Positions 47,850-59,300 of a DNA stretch of 64,000 nucleotides are shown piece by piece (within the stretch, counting starts at the first letter, position 1; every line of letters starts with the position of its first letter). The notes below the pieces were generated by a model, which did no database searches, had not been told where the DNA came from, and saw only the letters and a program-made list of their open reading frames with translations. The DNA is from Cryptomeria japonica (Eukaryota > Streptophyta > Pinopsida > Cupressales > Cupressaceae), in the NCBI RefSeq assembly GCF_030272615.1, contig NC_081408.1, positions 308,338,450 to 308,402,449 on the forward strand, read 5' to 3'. Made by a program: the position numbers and the translations under genes.

Positions 47850-49164
47850 CAACTATTTATACCAGCATACGATCTATCGGAGTCTGAAATGGTGTGTGTA
47901 CTCCCCCTAGTACCAAGAAACCTTTGCTTTCCTAAAAGACAATGCCATTCCCCCACACCTTACCAAAACCCAACAGCAAACCTTCATTCGTCGATATGCT
48001 CATTACACCATCCTTGGAGACACCTTATTCAGAAGGCATTTTGATGGCTCCCTCCTAAGGTGTTTAGATAAACAAGAGGCAGAATGAGCATTACATGAAG
48101 TACACGAAGGCATCTATGGGGCACACTCAAGTGGGCTCACCTTGGCTAAAAATATTTTGAGAACATGATATTATTGGCCTAAAATGGAAGTAGATGCATA
48201 TAACTATGTGAAGAAATGCATCTCTTGCCAGCAACATGGCAACAAGATTCATGCACCATCAAAAGAATTGCAGCCATTCATTACACCCTGGCCCTTCTCA
48301 CAGTGGGGGCTCGATCTCATTGGAAAAATCCACCCCTCATCCTCCAACGGGCATAAATTCATTATCACTTCCACTGAGTATTTCCCCAAGTTGGTAGAGG
48401 TTATGCCTCTTACTTTTACCACTGGTAAGCAGATATCCAAATTCATCCCGAATTACTTGATCTATCGATATGGCATTCCAAAAGTTATCATTACAAATAA
48501 TGGCAGACAATTTAAAAACCAGGATGTCAAAGAACTCTGCTAGAAATTCAACATCCAATATCGCTTCTCCACCCCATATTACCCCCTAGGTAATGGTCAA
48601 GCTAAGGCTTCTAATAAAACCCTAATCAAAATCCTCAAAAAGACAGTTAATGAAGTTGGTCATGATTGGCACCTCCAATCGCGTCCTACTTCGTGGGCCT
48701 ACCACACCTCCATTCGCACACCCATAGGTTCCACCCCTTATTCCCTTGTCTTTGGCTCCGAAGTTATCCTCCCCCTTGAGATCGAGATCCCCTCTCTAAG
48801 GGTATCGCTGTAAAATATCCTACCAGATGAAGAATACAGAATTGCCTGCCTACAAGAGCTAGAATTGTTAGATGAAAGGTGCCTCAAGGCCTTGAACCAT
48901 CTCCGGGTATATCAGAACTGTCTACGCATGAGTTATCACAAGAAAGTCAGAACCCGAGAATTCCAAATTGGTGATCTTGTCCTCATGGAGAATCAGAAAA
49001 ACCTTCAAGAAAGAGAAAAGAAAGGCAAGTTCGAGCCTAATTGGATTGGACCATATGTAATCACAGCAAAATATGGATCAGGGGCCTATCAGTTGGCTAC
49101 TCCTGAAGGCGATCCTCTGGATGATCCAATAAATATCATGCACCTCAAAATATTCTATGCCTAG
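47850..49164 (+). pseudogene. Integrase with two catalytic residues lost
   Basis: The zinc-binding region reads ALHEVHEGIYGAHSSG, then YYWPKMEVDAYNYVKKCISCQQHG (HHCC). The core has the first Asp (WGLDLIGKI, 48313-48315). The second is Asn in ITNNGRQF (AAT at 48496-48498) and the Glu is Lys in GQAKASNKTL (AAG at 48604-48606). The D-x35-E spacing is otherwise kept. The C-terminal GPY-like module reads FEPNWIGPYVITAKYGSGAYQL and ends LKIFYA at 49164. Stops occur near 48085, 48165, 48541 and 48810, and the frame shifts near 47920. It is catalytically dead. Confidence 0.92.
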
Positions 49165-50725
49165 TCCTCAGAAAGTCTTAAATTGTCAAAAAAAAAAAAA
49201 AATCATGAAAAATACATAAAAATAAGAAAAAGATCCTGAAAAAATCATCACTCTGGTGAAACCTGGCAAACAGGCACCCTGTGACACCCAAAAATAAAAA
49301 ATAAAAAAAATCGTTCATCAGTGAAAACCACTTTGTGGGGCTATGGACAAGTACCTTGGTGAAAACCTCCATGCAGGCACCAAGGTAAATAAACTGGATC
49401 TATTGTCTATCAGGTCGGTGCTCAAATCACCCTCCCATCCAATTCACCCATCGCAACAATCCTTCCCTTCCACCTTCGAATAAATCATGTGTATGATGAT
49501 GAGTCTTCGCCTAAATCATGAATAAGGAATGTCCCATCAACTGAGCTTGTGTGCCTCTGTGTGAGTTTCATGAAGTCTTCAGAATAGTCCTAAGTCCACA
49601 AGTTAATCTTCAAGGCCATATGATCACTTGCCTAATCCAAAAAGTCCACCCATTTTATCCTCTACCCTAGGGATGAATCCTTCCCTCGCTGGCAACTTAA
49701 TACTCCACCCTAATCCTAGTCTTGGAAAGAGGTGTCAATTGGTCATGAGTGAATGATTTATTTGATTTCTTGGATTTTTCATTTTAGACTTGCATCTTTT
49801 ACCCTACGACTGCATCTATTTACGACTGCCCAGATTTTCCATATCCAGGTATGTTTACAATAGGTGCATACTGGGGCATATTTTCATGGCATGGCATGTT
49901 TTGGATCTCTCTTGCATAAATCGACAACCTGGTACTAGTGTTTATCAACACTTACCCTCTCGTGTACAAGAGGTATTAGTGTGTTTGAGGGTTTCCTTGC
50001 ACGTACCCACAACTTTGTATTAGTATTTCTCAACACTTACATAGCTGTGTGTAAGGAATTCCCATTTGACTATGAGTCAGTCCACACCTTGGGTTTCTCA
50101 TGGCATCCCGATTCCTATAATCAGTGGTGCAAGTCACCTAGGGCAATATCAAACTAGGTTGGCTCTCCACATTTTTGTGCACAACTTTCACCATAATTCC
50201 ATAAAGTCATAATCTAATAATCCCATGGAGTCCTCAATTTATCCCATTCCCAGTCTATTCCATATTCTTCTATTTTTTATCTAAAGATCATTGTATTATT
50301 ATCGGCATATTCCCTCTTTCCATTATTCATTCATTTTATACATATAGGTGACATTATTCATATAGATTGCATTACTTATTCATTTCATTACACTACTCAT
50401 TTAGATTGTCATTTTTCACAAACATTTTTCACATAGGTTGCACTTAGATTTCATCACATATATAGATTGCATCATAAATCATTTACATCTACATATCCAT
50501 CATACATTTGCATATGCACCATATATACACATCAAAAAGCATGATCACTCATCCTGCATCCAAAAACGTGTCAGCAACATATCATAAGCATACATATATA
50601 AGCATCCACACTACATCACAAATAAGTCAGCACGACATATCCATAATTACATCCATACATCACATCAGAAGAAAATAAAGAGAATCCATCATAATAAAGT
50701 ACACACATCATCCATCATCACAAAA
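49165..50725 (+). other. Spacer between pol and the antisense gene
   Basis: No gene. It has two repeated phrases, GTGAAACCTGGCAAACAGGCACC and GTGAAAACCTCCATGCAGGCACC-like, around 49255-49385. From about 50290 it is CAT-rich low-complexity DNA like 1-719. Confidence 0.55.
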
Positions 50726-52906
50726 TCATATATATATAAGCTCAAAAGGGATGAATATGTCTGTCATAATACAATGATCACCCCAAAGGGTCAAAAGATG
50801 ATACACAAGCCAAAATGGAGTTAGCTCTCCCCTCCTGTCTCCCCACCCCCCTTCGTTGTACCTCCTCCACCTAAACCTCCTACCTCCACCCCCTCTCGGT
50901 GGCCTAAAACCCACCAATCCACCTATCTGTTGGTTCTGTGTGGGCCGCTGACTCTATGTCCTGTGAGATCGCATGCTCTCAGTGTACAAAGCTGCTTGAT
51001 GTGTCGCGGGTACTACTCCGTGATATAATCCTCTGTAGTATCCTGCCTCCCAAACTGCCCTATCCCGCTGCTGCATAATATCAACGTATATTTGCCCCAG
51101 CCCTACAGGAACCAACACCTAGCGGGCTGCATCCCTCTCCCCCCATAGGCATATCACATCTGCCTTTGCCCTCTGCACTTTGCCCTGTAGCCCCTCTAGC
51201 TCATCATCCTACTGACAGATAACATCCTGAAGGGTCACTATAGATGTCCCTATCTGTGCCTCCTCTAGCATCTGCTCAGACTCCTCCCTCTCCTCCCTCA
51301 AGGAATCCACCTTTGTCCTCGCTGTATGAAGGCTCTCTGTCAAATCTGCTATCTCCCGCGTCAGCCACTCCACCTCTACCTCTAGACTCTCCCTCCCAGC
51401 TCTCTCTATCTGTAGCTCATCCTCAAGAGAATGGAGCCTCACCTGGGTAGTATCCCGCTCCTGCTGCACTTTGTCAAAGTCAGCCTATGATACCCCTCCC
51501 CTCTCCTCCACCTGTGCCTCAGGAACATCCATAGGTACAACATCCTCTCCACCGCCACCCATGGCCTATGCGACCTCTCCCACTAGTGCTCCCTCTCCCT
51601 CTCCCTCTCCCTCCTCCGAATCCCTCCTCCATACCACCCTGACTCTCCTCTGTTGACCACCAGCACCACACCCTACACCAATCACAACTCTCTCCCCTTG
51701 GCCATCATCCTCACCACCAACTACCTGGTCTACGGCTGGTTGTAGCTCATCCTCCTCCAAAACCCCAGGAATGGTAAGACGTACTGGCAAGTGCCCCTCC
51801 CACCAGCTCCTGTATCCTCTTGTCGTCCCTGGATCCTCACCTACCCCCATCCACTCATCATAGACCAAATGAGACACTGTCTGAAAACTGGTCCTTCCCT
51901 CCAATGGACTCGCCGTCGGGCCCCAATATCTCACCTCCCGTGTAATCCGAGGATACACTGGGATGTCCCCCACTATATCCCGAACTTGTCCGAGCTGTCT
52001 CGCCACCCTATACGGTGCATAATACTCCATAATATACACTGACCTGCCAAACATCCACATCTCCACCCCAACCTAGTGTAGCTGCCAGTCACCCCTCCAT
52101 CTCTCACACCCCAAAAACGGTCACCATGTAAACTGCATAAGCTCATCCAAAATCCAGTGCCCAAACCATACAGACCCTATCCGATTATAGTGCAGCAACC
52201 CCCTGTACCTATCCACATATGGCTATCGAGCCCGCTTGTCCTGTACACCCAGTGGCCGAGTAACCGCAATGTTCTCCCAAGCCCAGATGTGGAGAAGTGT
52301 CACTCCTGCGGACAAACTAGCATACTCCCTATACACCACCAGATGCATATCATGATATAATTGAGCTAACATCATAGCTCCCCATGCATACTGCACACCA
52401 TCATGAACCTTGAAATAAAGACACCTGCTCCATCCAATAGGAAATCCATGCCCGCCTGGATCAGGTATAATCCGTCCACTCAAGAACCCACAAATCACCA
52501 GTACGACGCGAGGAATATGCCAAATACCCATCGCCCTACCCAAGTGCATCCTACTCCTGTCCAGCATCGGTGGGGTCTCATACTCACAAACCTCCCGAAG
52601 ATAAAAATTCATTACATCCAAGTGGTACTCTGGGATGACACCACGAATGAGGATCTTCAAGATCCTCCATACATCCAAAAGGGTCACTGTCGCCTTGCCA
52701 GTAGGAAGATGAAAGGTGTTATACCTATTGTCCCACCTCTTAACTAAAGTTGTCATCATTGCAATATGAGCCTGTATCCTTGGCCACCTGCCCACATAGT
52801 GCAATCCTAGAGCAACTAGCACCTCCAACTCATTACGCCCCAACTCCTGATATAAACTCATAGTAGCAGACCAATGCTCCCTCGAAGCCAACGACCCCAT
52901 CTCCTC
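50726..52906 (-). pseudogene. Antisense PMD gene, exon 2 (middle element)
   Basis: About 727 codons stay in one minus-strand frame from the AG acceptor (52908-52907) to 50726, broken only by TAG and TGA stops (52223, about 52118, about 52070, 51566, about 51487, 51209 and later ones), with no frameshift. Order: plant mobile domain (LVKRWDNRYNTFHLP, then ATVTLLDVWRILKILIRG; LLHIWAWENIAVTRP; WFGHWILDELMQFTW), a Glu/Gly/Val-rich link, a coiled coil (about 51475-51130: QERDTTQVRLHSLEDELQIE, SLREEREESEQMLEEAQ), and an Arg/Gly-rich tail (PPRGGGGRRFRWRRYNEGGW). Extra antisense ORFs, some with PMD, are known in Tat elements; their function is not. An RGG-like tail suggests nucleic-acid binding (inference). 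Several stops fit single transitions from Trp, Arg or Gln codons. Confidence 0.88.
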
Positions 52907-53406
52907 CTGCATCCAACAAACCAATTCATTATTTCCATGTCCTCAAGTCCTATTCTACCCTCTGGAACCAACCATACCCTCACCCTATCCCAAAAATTCT
53001 AAACCTTCGCCTAACCTCCCCCCTCCCGAGCGCACGCGCTGATTTGTCCATCACTCGCGCCAAAACCATGGCGCTCGCACCAATTTGCAAGTGTTCACAC
53101 TAATAGAGAAACCAAACCCTCCCCAACCCTACCAACAACCTCCATCAGCGCGAGCGCCCGCGTAAAATCTTGAGTGCCCGCGTGGATGCCTGAGCGCCCG
53201 CGTCGAAGCGCGAGCTCCCGCATTAAACATCCCCCCTCCCCCAAAAACCTATTCTACCCAACTCCTCCCGATGAGCGCCCGCATTGTTCGCTAGTGCGCA
53301 CTGAAACAACGATTAGTGTGTGCGCCTCGCCTAGTCTATGCCCTTAATTAATCCCTAATTCTACCCCTACCCTAAAAATTACAAAAGGGGGAATGGTCCT
53401 ACATAC
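52907..53406 (-). other. Predicted intron 1 of the middle antisense PMD gene
   Basis: Minus strand: GTATGT donor after CCA, ATGCAG acceptor before GAGGAGATGGGG. Length is 500 bp. Exon 1 (78 nt) leaves phase 0, and exon 2 is open in phase 0 from its first codon. Donor and acceptor are homologous to those of the left element, although the intron interiors differ. Confidence 0.65.
53030..53330. repeat. GCGCCCGCG motif array in the antisense intron
   Basis: Plus strand words GAGCGCCCGCG, GAGTGCCCGCGTGG, GAGCGCCCGCGTCG, AGCGCGAGCTCCCGCATT and GAGCGCCCGCATTG recur about every 15-60 bp. Read along the antisense transcript they are CGCGGGCGCTC and AATGCGGGCGCTC, sharing AATGCGGGCG with the sense leader at about 38255. 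Confidence 0.8.
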
Positions 53407-53484
53407 TGGTGATCCATAGCTAGTGGGTTTGTCGTACCATTAGATCCTCTCGACACAATGATCACATGTAGGAATGCGATCCAT
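53407..53484 (-). pseudogene. Exon 1 of the middle antisense PMD gene
   Basis: ATG at 53484-53482 starts 26 codons (MDRIPTCDHCVERI, stop, WYDKPTSYGSP) ending at a GTATGT donor. One in-frame TAA at 53442-53440 breaks it. The peptide lines up with the intact exon 1 of the left element: ER-x-x-WHYQRP there versus ERI-stop-WYDKP here, so the element once had a sense codon there. Confidence 0.65.
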
Positions 53485-53555
53485 CTCTCCTTCTAGGCTC
53501 TGAGTGGCTCCAAGGCTTGTGTGTAACAATGACTCCTCATTGGGCCCTTTGTGGC

Positions 53556-53563
53556 TTATATGG
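53556..53563 (-). promoter_or_regulatory. TATA-like box of the middle antisense gene
   Basis: CATATAAG on the minus strand, 72 bp upstream of the exon 1 ATG. It is followed by CCACAAAGGGCCCAATGAGG, matching CCTCAAGGGGCCCATTT in the left element. The box is weaker than TATATAAA of the left copy, but spacing and the GGGCCC neighbour are the same. Confidence 0.6.
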
Positions 53564-53815
53564 CCCCCCCCTCGAGGGCCCATTTCCTCCGCAGTCTCGC
53601 ATCTTCTACTTTTTCTTCTAGATTTTCTACATCTACTTCCTATTTCTTTTTCACTTATCCTCTCCACTCAAATTCTTTCTTCTTTATTTTGAGAATTTTT
53701 CGTCAATTTTCTTTCGACAAAATTCTCCAGGGGGCATACACCTCCCTCGCTTTACGCTAGGGCATCTATTTCTTCTTCTTCTATCTTTTACTCATTGCCA
53801 AATTTGCCGTTGTGT

Positions 53816-53830
53816 AAAAGAGGGGCAAAA
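53816..53830 (+). other. Polypurine tract
   Basis: AAAAGAGGGGCAAAA directly abuts the TGTAGAC start of the 3' LTR. It is the expected primer site for plus-strand synthesis, with one C interrupting it. Confidence 0.85.
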
Positions 53831-55108
53831 TGTAGACACTTAAAATAATTATTTTAATTATTTTTAAATTCCTAACGTAATTGATTTATTAATTATGCCA
53901 ATTTTTAATTCTCCTCAATATTAATTAATAATAATTAATATTGTCACTATAGTCTGTTGATTTATTTATTTGATAAATCAACCCCCTTTTATTCTTCTAA
54001 AAATCCTCAATATTAAATCTTCTCAAATTCCTCCTCTTAACTAATTAATTTCAATTAATTAGTTAACCTAAGTGATTCCTACAAATCACCTTTTCCTAAT
54101 CCATCATTAACCTAATAAATTCTTCTAGAAACTCCCTAAGCTCACTTAGCATTATTCTTCTAATTTTTAATTCCCTCCACTCATTCTCTCTCCTAGTCAA
54201 ATCCTCCTGCAAATCTTATCTACCTTAATCCCATCTAATCTATCCTCTAATACCTCTCCTAATGAGTTGCTAGTTGCTAATCATCATGATTAGCCACAAA
54301 GTCAACTCCGTGTCCCTTCCATCCAACCACTCTCCTTAAATGCCATTTTCCTAGGTGAATGTGAGATTTTCAAAATCTCACATTCCTCTAGGCATCTCAT
54401 CTTCCAAGGAATTTTTAATTCCTCCTTATTCCTCCAATCCCCATGAGCATCCCTTTTGAATAATTTTTAATTCTTCCTTTCCATCCCTGAAGAAAAATCC
54501 TATCCCTTGCTCTTCTCAAGGCACATTGGGAAGTCTTCCCAATGAACCTTGAGGAGTGTGGAGACAAGAAATGTCTTTAAGGCATATCTCTTGGTCTCCA
54601 CACCTCCTCTTGGGCCTTGTGTGGGCTCACAAGGAATCCTGACCCTCCATCTTGGGTCAATCATAGCCCTTCATTTCTCCTCCTCTCTCCTTATAAATTG
54701 AGGACTCCATCCCCTCACATTTCATCTCTAATTTTAGCAAGTTTATGCTGCTAGATTGTGCCTAGGAAACCATCTTTGCACTCTTATCATGCCAAAGTTA
54801 CCCCTCATCCATACTTAGCCATATCATCCATCTCATCCTTCAAATCCATCACATCCATTTGTGCACAATGTTGGAGAGCCAACCACATCAAGCAATCTAG
54901 GAGCAAATCGACGTCACGTTGGAGGCATTTGGGTGCACTTCAACTTCATCCAAGCTCCATTCGAGGGAGAAGGTAAATGTTTGCAAGGTAAAAAGTATTT
55001 GTCTTCATTTTTTTTGTGATTTGATTTATGCTTCATGTTTTTATATGTTTTAGTGTTTTGATTTGCATGCTAACCACAAATCCACCTTGCTTCTTTTTCC
55101 CATCTTCA
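53831..55108 (+). repeat. 3' LTR of the middle Tat element
   Basis: 1278 bp, TGTAGACACTTAAAA to CCCATCTTCA. It is collinear with 36534-37806, with small indels (for example an extra TTATTTAT near 53965) and substitutions. The hairpins and the TATA box are retained. It is followed by the target duplication CAGGG. Confidence 0.95.
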
Positions 55109-55113
55109 CAGGG

Positions 55114-56897
55114 CATCAACTCCATCTAGCTCCATAATTCTAAGAATGCCCATTTCGCCAACGGTGGTTATAGGGGATAGCACACATGCCATTAATATTA
55201 CCTAGCCATACCCATCATCCTAATTTGGACGATTTACTTGATTATATGCGTTCACACCATTGGTTACCATTTTGGTATGTCTGACATACCCTAATGCATA
55301 TTTGTGTAAGACATATTTAATGATTGTTTGTGCATAGCCAATCACTTATGAATTGTCATCATTTAATGTGTTTATTTATGATATTTTGATATTATTGAGG
55401 TGATTTAATATTTAAATGAAAAATATGTCTTATTTGTATTTGAATTGTTGAGAATTGCATGATTTGGTCCTAGGGGCTATTTGGGAGTTTATAATGGATT
55501 TAAGTTTTAATTTGATTTTATATTATTTTATTCTCTCTTCAAAAAGTGAGTTTATATTATGAAATTAGAGTTCATTTTTAAAACATAAAGTTCATTTTCT
55601 CATTTGTGCTCTCCAAAACCCTACACTTTGATTTTGGTTGATTGATTGTAGGACATTTTCTTAGAGGAATTTTGTGGGTAGGGGCTTAAAAGATCTGTAT
55701 TGGTGAATGCTACCAACAATTTGAAGGATTCACCCTCTTTCGGTGTGTATGTCTTGCATTTCATTTAGAAGATTTGAGCAAGTTTGGAGGTAGGAACTCA
55801 ATTTCTTCTTTGATTTCCAACTTGTTGTAAATGATTCATTGAGTGAATTCAAACTTTCTTTCAATTCAAGCTTTTCCATTTTAGAGATTACACAATTTGA
55901 TTGTTTCAAAATTTGAAAACATTGTTTTATATGGGGTTATGCTTCCCAATTTTGATTAGAATGGTTAGAATGTCAAAATGAGGGTGTTTTATGGTGTTGG
56001 TCTTATGAGAATCAAAACGGTATTTTTTCATTTTTGTTTTATGTATTTAGAAAATTTTAGCTTTTGAGGTCCATCAATGGTGGGTGACCACGAGATTGAT
56101 TTTTAGTCCAAATTTGAGAATTGTTTCAAAGTGGATTTTGATGGTTTTGTGATGATATTCCAATGTGGAATGATGGTATTATATATGTAAATTTTATTTT
56201 GGGATCGAATTGGATCCATCTTTATGCAATATTGAGCCAAATGGGATTACTTGTATATGCATGAAATTGGCATTTGAGTTGTAATAATTTATGCATTTGT
56301 GTTGTCTTTATTTGGGTTTGACATGAGCCTAGGGTTAGGTTCTAGGGTGAGTGTAGGGAGTGGCTCCCAATGTGTCCCCTACCTATAAGTGACATGCTAG
56401 CAATCACATTTAGGGAGTCTCTTAATTGAGTGAAAACATAATAATAAACATGGGGTAAAATGCATAATAGAATAATTGGTTCCTCAACCATGCCTTGAGC
56501 ACTAGTATGAGGTCATGGATGCATTAGGAAGGTATGCCTACACATGATGGCAATGGATCTTATTTAGAGTGGTATGGTTGCACATGCAGTGTCTGTGTGT
56601 GTGAAAAAGTGGAATAAGTATTTGTAAGTTGCAAGACACAACACTTGAATTAAGTCATTACATGTATGGTTAGACAAATATAATAATGAATAATAAAACC
56701 ATAACAAATAGACCCATTTCCTTCTAAAAGATGTGAGTATAAGATTGCTCTCAGATTTGTATAAGCAATACCAGTGACTAGACTACACCAAGACGAAGGA
56801 TTTAATCTATATGAGCATGATATTAAGCTAAATGGATGCAAGATTATGCTAGATGGATGAATAGTTCAAGCAATATGGATTCAAACAATCATGAAAT
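55114..56897. other. No recognised gene
   Basis: Continuation of the target DNA in which the middle Tat element landed; 36240-36533 is its other half. T-rich, without motifs. An old repeat is possible (text such as GGGAGTGGCTCCCAATGTGTCC), but no termini are seen. Confidence 0.4.
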
Positions 56898-57544
56898 TGT
56901 TAGGACCCGGAGGCAACTAAGAGGGGGGGGGGGTGAATCAGTTGTCAATTAATTTCAAGCCAAATATAACTTAATCAAAACTTGATACATAATACCGGTA
57001 AACCAAACTTAATGTTGGTTAATAGATTAACAGTTAATATCAATAGGTCGATGAAACTTAATGCATGAAACAGAAAGAGAAACAACATCCATAACACAAA
57101 GATTTGTACGTGGAAACCCTTTAAGGGGAAAAACCACAGTGGGAAACCTTACCCACAATTAGATGATACTACTGCAGATAGTATGTGTATACAAATTAGG
57201 CCAACCGCCCAGAGCTCACTGCTCAATCACAAAATAGGAGTCACACTGACTACAATTGGATGATTAAATCCAATGATAATGTACTGCTCAAAGTAGCATC
57301 TCCAATGCTGGATTCAGTACCGATTAAGCTCTGATAATCACCTTCAAATCTTCCTCGAACCTTCTCTATGGTCTGCTCATATAATCTTCAATATTCGCAC
57401 ATACCATGTTACAATACCATAACCATATATCGTCTCTCTATTCTATTACATTATCACACAAATGAGATCTTACATATATACCAAAACTTAAGACCAAGTG
57501 TGTAGGCCAGCTCACCAAGAATATTATAATTAAATCAAATAGAT
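56898..57544 (-). repeat. Copia-type LTR fragment, interrupted
   Basis: Starts TGTTAGGACCCGGAGGC with an AAGAGGGGGGGGGGG run and includes TACGTGGAAACCC and AAAAACCACAGTGGGAA. These features are shared with the solo LTR at 39169 and the block at 8374, in the minus reading direction. It is cut at 57544 by the LTR of the right Tat element; the rest presumably lies beyond the right edge. Confidence 0.6.
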
Positions 57545-58990
57545 TGTAGACGTATAAAAATGACCACTTTCCTAAATGAATATTCAATGTTCATTTTATT
57601 CTCATTCCTCTATTTAATTAAATCTAATTTAATTAAATCATCCACATCCATCTATTTGATTAAATAAGTTATTCAATTTATTTAATTAAATTCACCTAGG
57701 CCCTTCATATCATTTAATTGAATAAATCACTTTATTTAATTAAATCCCCTTTCTACTCTTTTTAATTAAATTTACATTTAATTAAATTGTTCACTTCAAA
57801 TAAATAAATCTAATTTATTTAAATCCTCCACTTGCATCTATTTTGTTGAAATAAAGCAATTTATTTTAATTAAAATTACCCTCCATCCACTTGCATTCTC
57901 CTACATCTCCCACTTGCCTCTCTAAACCCCTTCTAAATTCTTCTAATCCCTTCTAAATTAGCCTAACCCATCTACTAAATATTGTCACGTCCCTAAACAA
58001 AGGGAAGTCACTTCTCAAACCCTTAAAGTCTTCAATAACCATTAAAGGATTTATGTCCTCAACAACTTAACCATTTAAGTCTCTTACATAACCATTAATG
58101 GTTAACTCAACCTTCTTACATGGTTGGAGACTTTTTTCCTAACTCAACCCTCATCTAACCCTAGGGTCTCATCAAGCATTCATTGCTTTGACCATGGTTA
58201 TCCCTTTAACCCTTGCACAAGAGTTTATCCTTTGGATAAAAGCTTTATCCAATGGGTAATCTTAACCTAACCTTAACCCTTACCTTCTAAGGTAACCATG
58301 AGGTCTTCTCAAGCATTTAATGCTTCTTACATCTCCTCTTAAGTAGTCTTATGTTAAAATTGTCACCATTTCATTGGTGAGAACTATAAACATAGATTGA
58401 TAACTTTCAATCCTGACCCTTGATAGGATCATCCAATTTTGACCCTTCATTGCCCTATTTTCCCTATAAATAGAGCTCTCATTCCTCCATTTCTTATCCA
58501 AGTCTTTAGCATCAAACTTATAGACATTTTACTAAGCATCTAATCTAAATCATTTTAATCAAGCATTTAGCCTCTCTTTGATAATCTTCATAGCATCTTA
58601 AAATAGGCATTTGTATTATCACATAATAATCATCTCAAACTAGTATAGCAAGCTAGGATAGTTTTGTTACTAATCCTTTCATCTTATCATCATATGAATG
58701 CTAGTTTAGTTCATTTTTTGTTAATATCAGGCACATTAGGATTGCATTCATGTTAGATTGATCAAACATCCCTCATTCTCCTTATTGTCATCCCTAAGTC
58801 ACTTTTCTCAGTGATTTGAGAGCAAAGACATTGGCTTAAGGGGTCTTGTGAGATAGAGAACAATGGAACATCCCTTGGGAAGTTGAGCTATTCCATGCAG
58901 CTCCATAACTTGCACCAAGAGTCCCATTGATGTGTGGACTAGTCTTGAATTCGTAATATTCATTTCATCGAACCACTTTTCCCGCATACA
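57545..58990 (+). repeat. 5' LTR of the right Tat-like element
   Basis: 1446 bp starting TGTAGACGTATAAAAATG and ending CCCGCATACA. It has the same TGTAGAC start as the middle element's LTR. It has AATTAAAT-rich first half, TATAAATAG at 58465-58473, and the PBS region TTTCTAGTGCCCACCGTGGGG right after the end. The partner LTR is outside the window. Confidence 0.75.
58465..58473 (+). promoter_or_regulatory. LTR TATA box (right element)
   Basis: CCCTATAAATAGAGCTC, a canonical plant TATA box. It lies at a corresponding place to 37387 in the middle element's LTR. Confidence 0.65.
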
Positions 58991-59079
58991 TTTCTAGTGC
59001 CCACCGTGGGGCATAACCCCATTTATCAAATCATTTTTGATGCAAGACTAACTTTGTAGGTACACGAAAAACTTGAATC

Positions 59080-59300
59080 AGCGCGTGGATACCATTTTGT
59101 AGCTGATCTGATCTTTACTTTGGCGCATCTGGCTGACTGTTTAGCCCGTTGAAACCATACCGTAGCGCATCCAGACTTAACTTTAGGGTATATCATTTCT
59201 GCTATTTCTCGTAGGTCTCGACGCTTTAAAACATCAGTGTAGTGCATTTGGACTCTTTGCTAGCACATAAGTTCCATCATGTAGCGCATATAGTTTGTAG
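59080..59300 (+). repeat. TAGCGCAT motif array, first part
   Basis: Words such as CAGCGCGTGG, TTGGCGCATC, GTAGCGCATCCAG, GTAGTGCATTTGG and GTAGCGCATATAG recur every 30-60 bp shortly after the PBS. Confidence 0.75.

Larger units (their letters stand above)
36534..55108 (+). mobile_element. Complete 18.6-kb Tat/Ogre-like Ty3/gypsy retrotransposon
   Basis: Both LTRs, TG...CA ends and a perfect 5-bp target duplication CAGGG (36529-36533 and 55109-55113) define the element exactly. Order on the plus strand: LTR, PBS region, long leader with a repeat array, small ORF, gag, protease, G-patch, RT, RNase H, second RNase H, integrase, spacer. A PMD gene on the opposite strand follows, then polypurine tract and LTR. 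The second (archaeal-type) RNase H assigns it to the Tat lineage; great length and an ORF before gag recall Ogre elements. gag-pol is crippled by frameshifts and stops. A copia-type solo LTR (39169-40648) is nested in the leader. The two LTRs differ by scattered substitutions and small indels (roughly 95% identical by eye), so the insertion is not recent. Confidence 0.95.
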
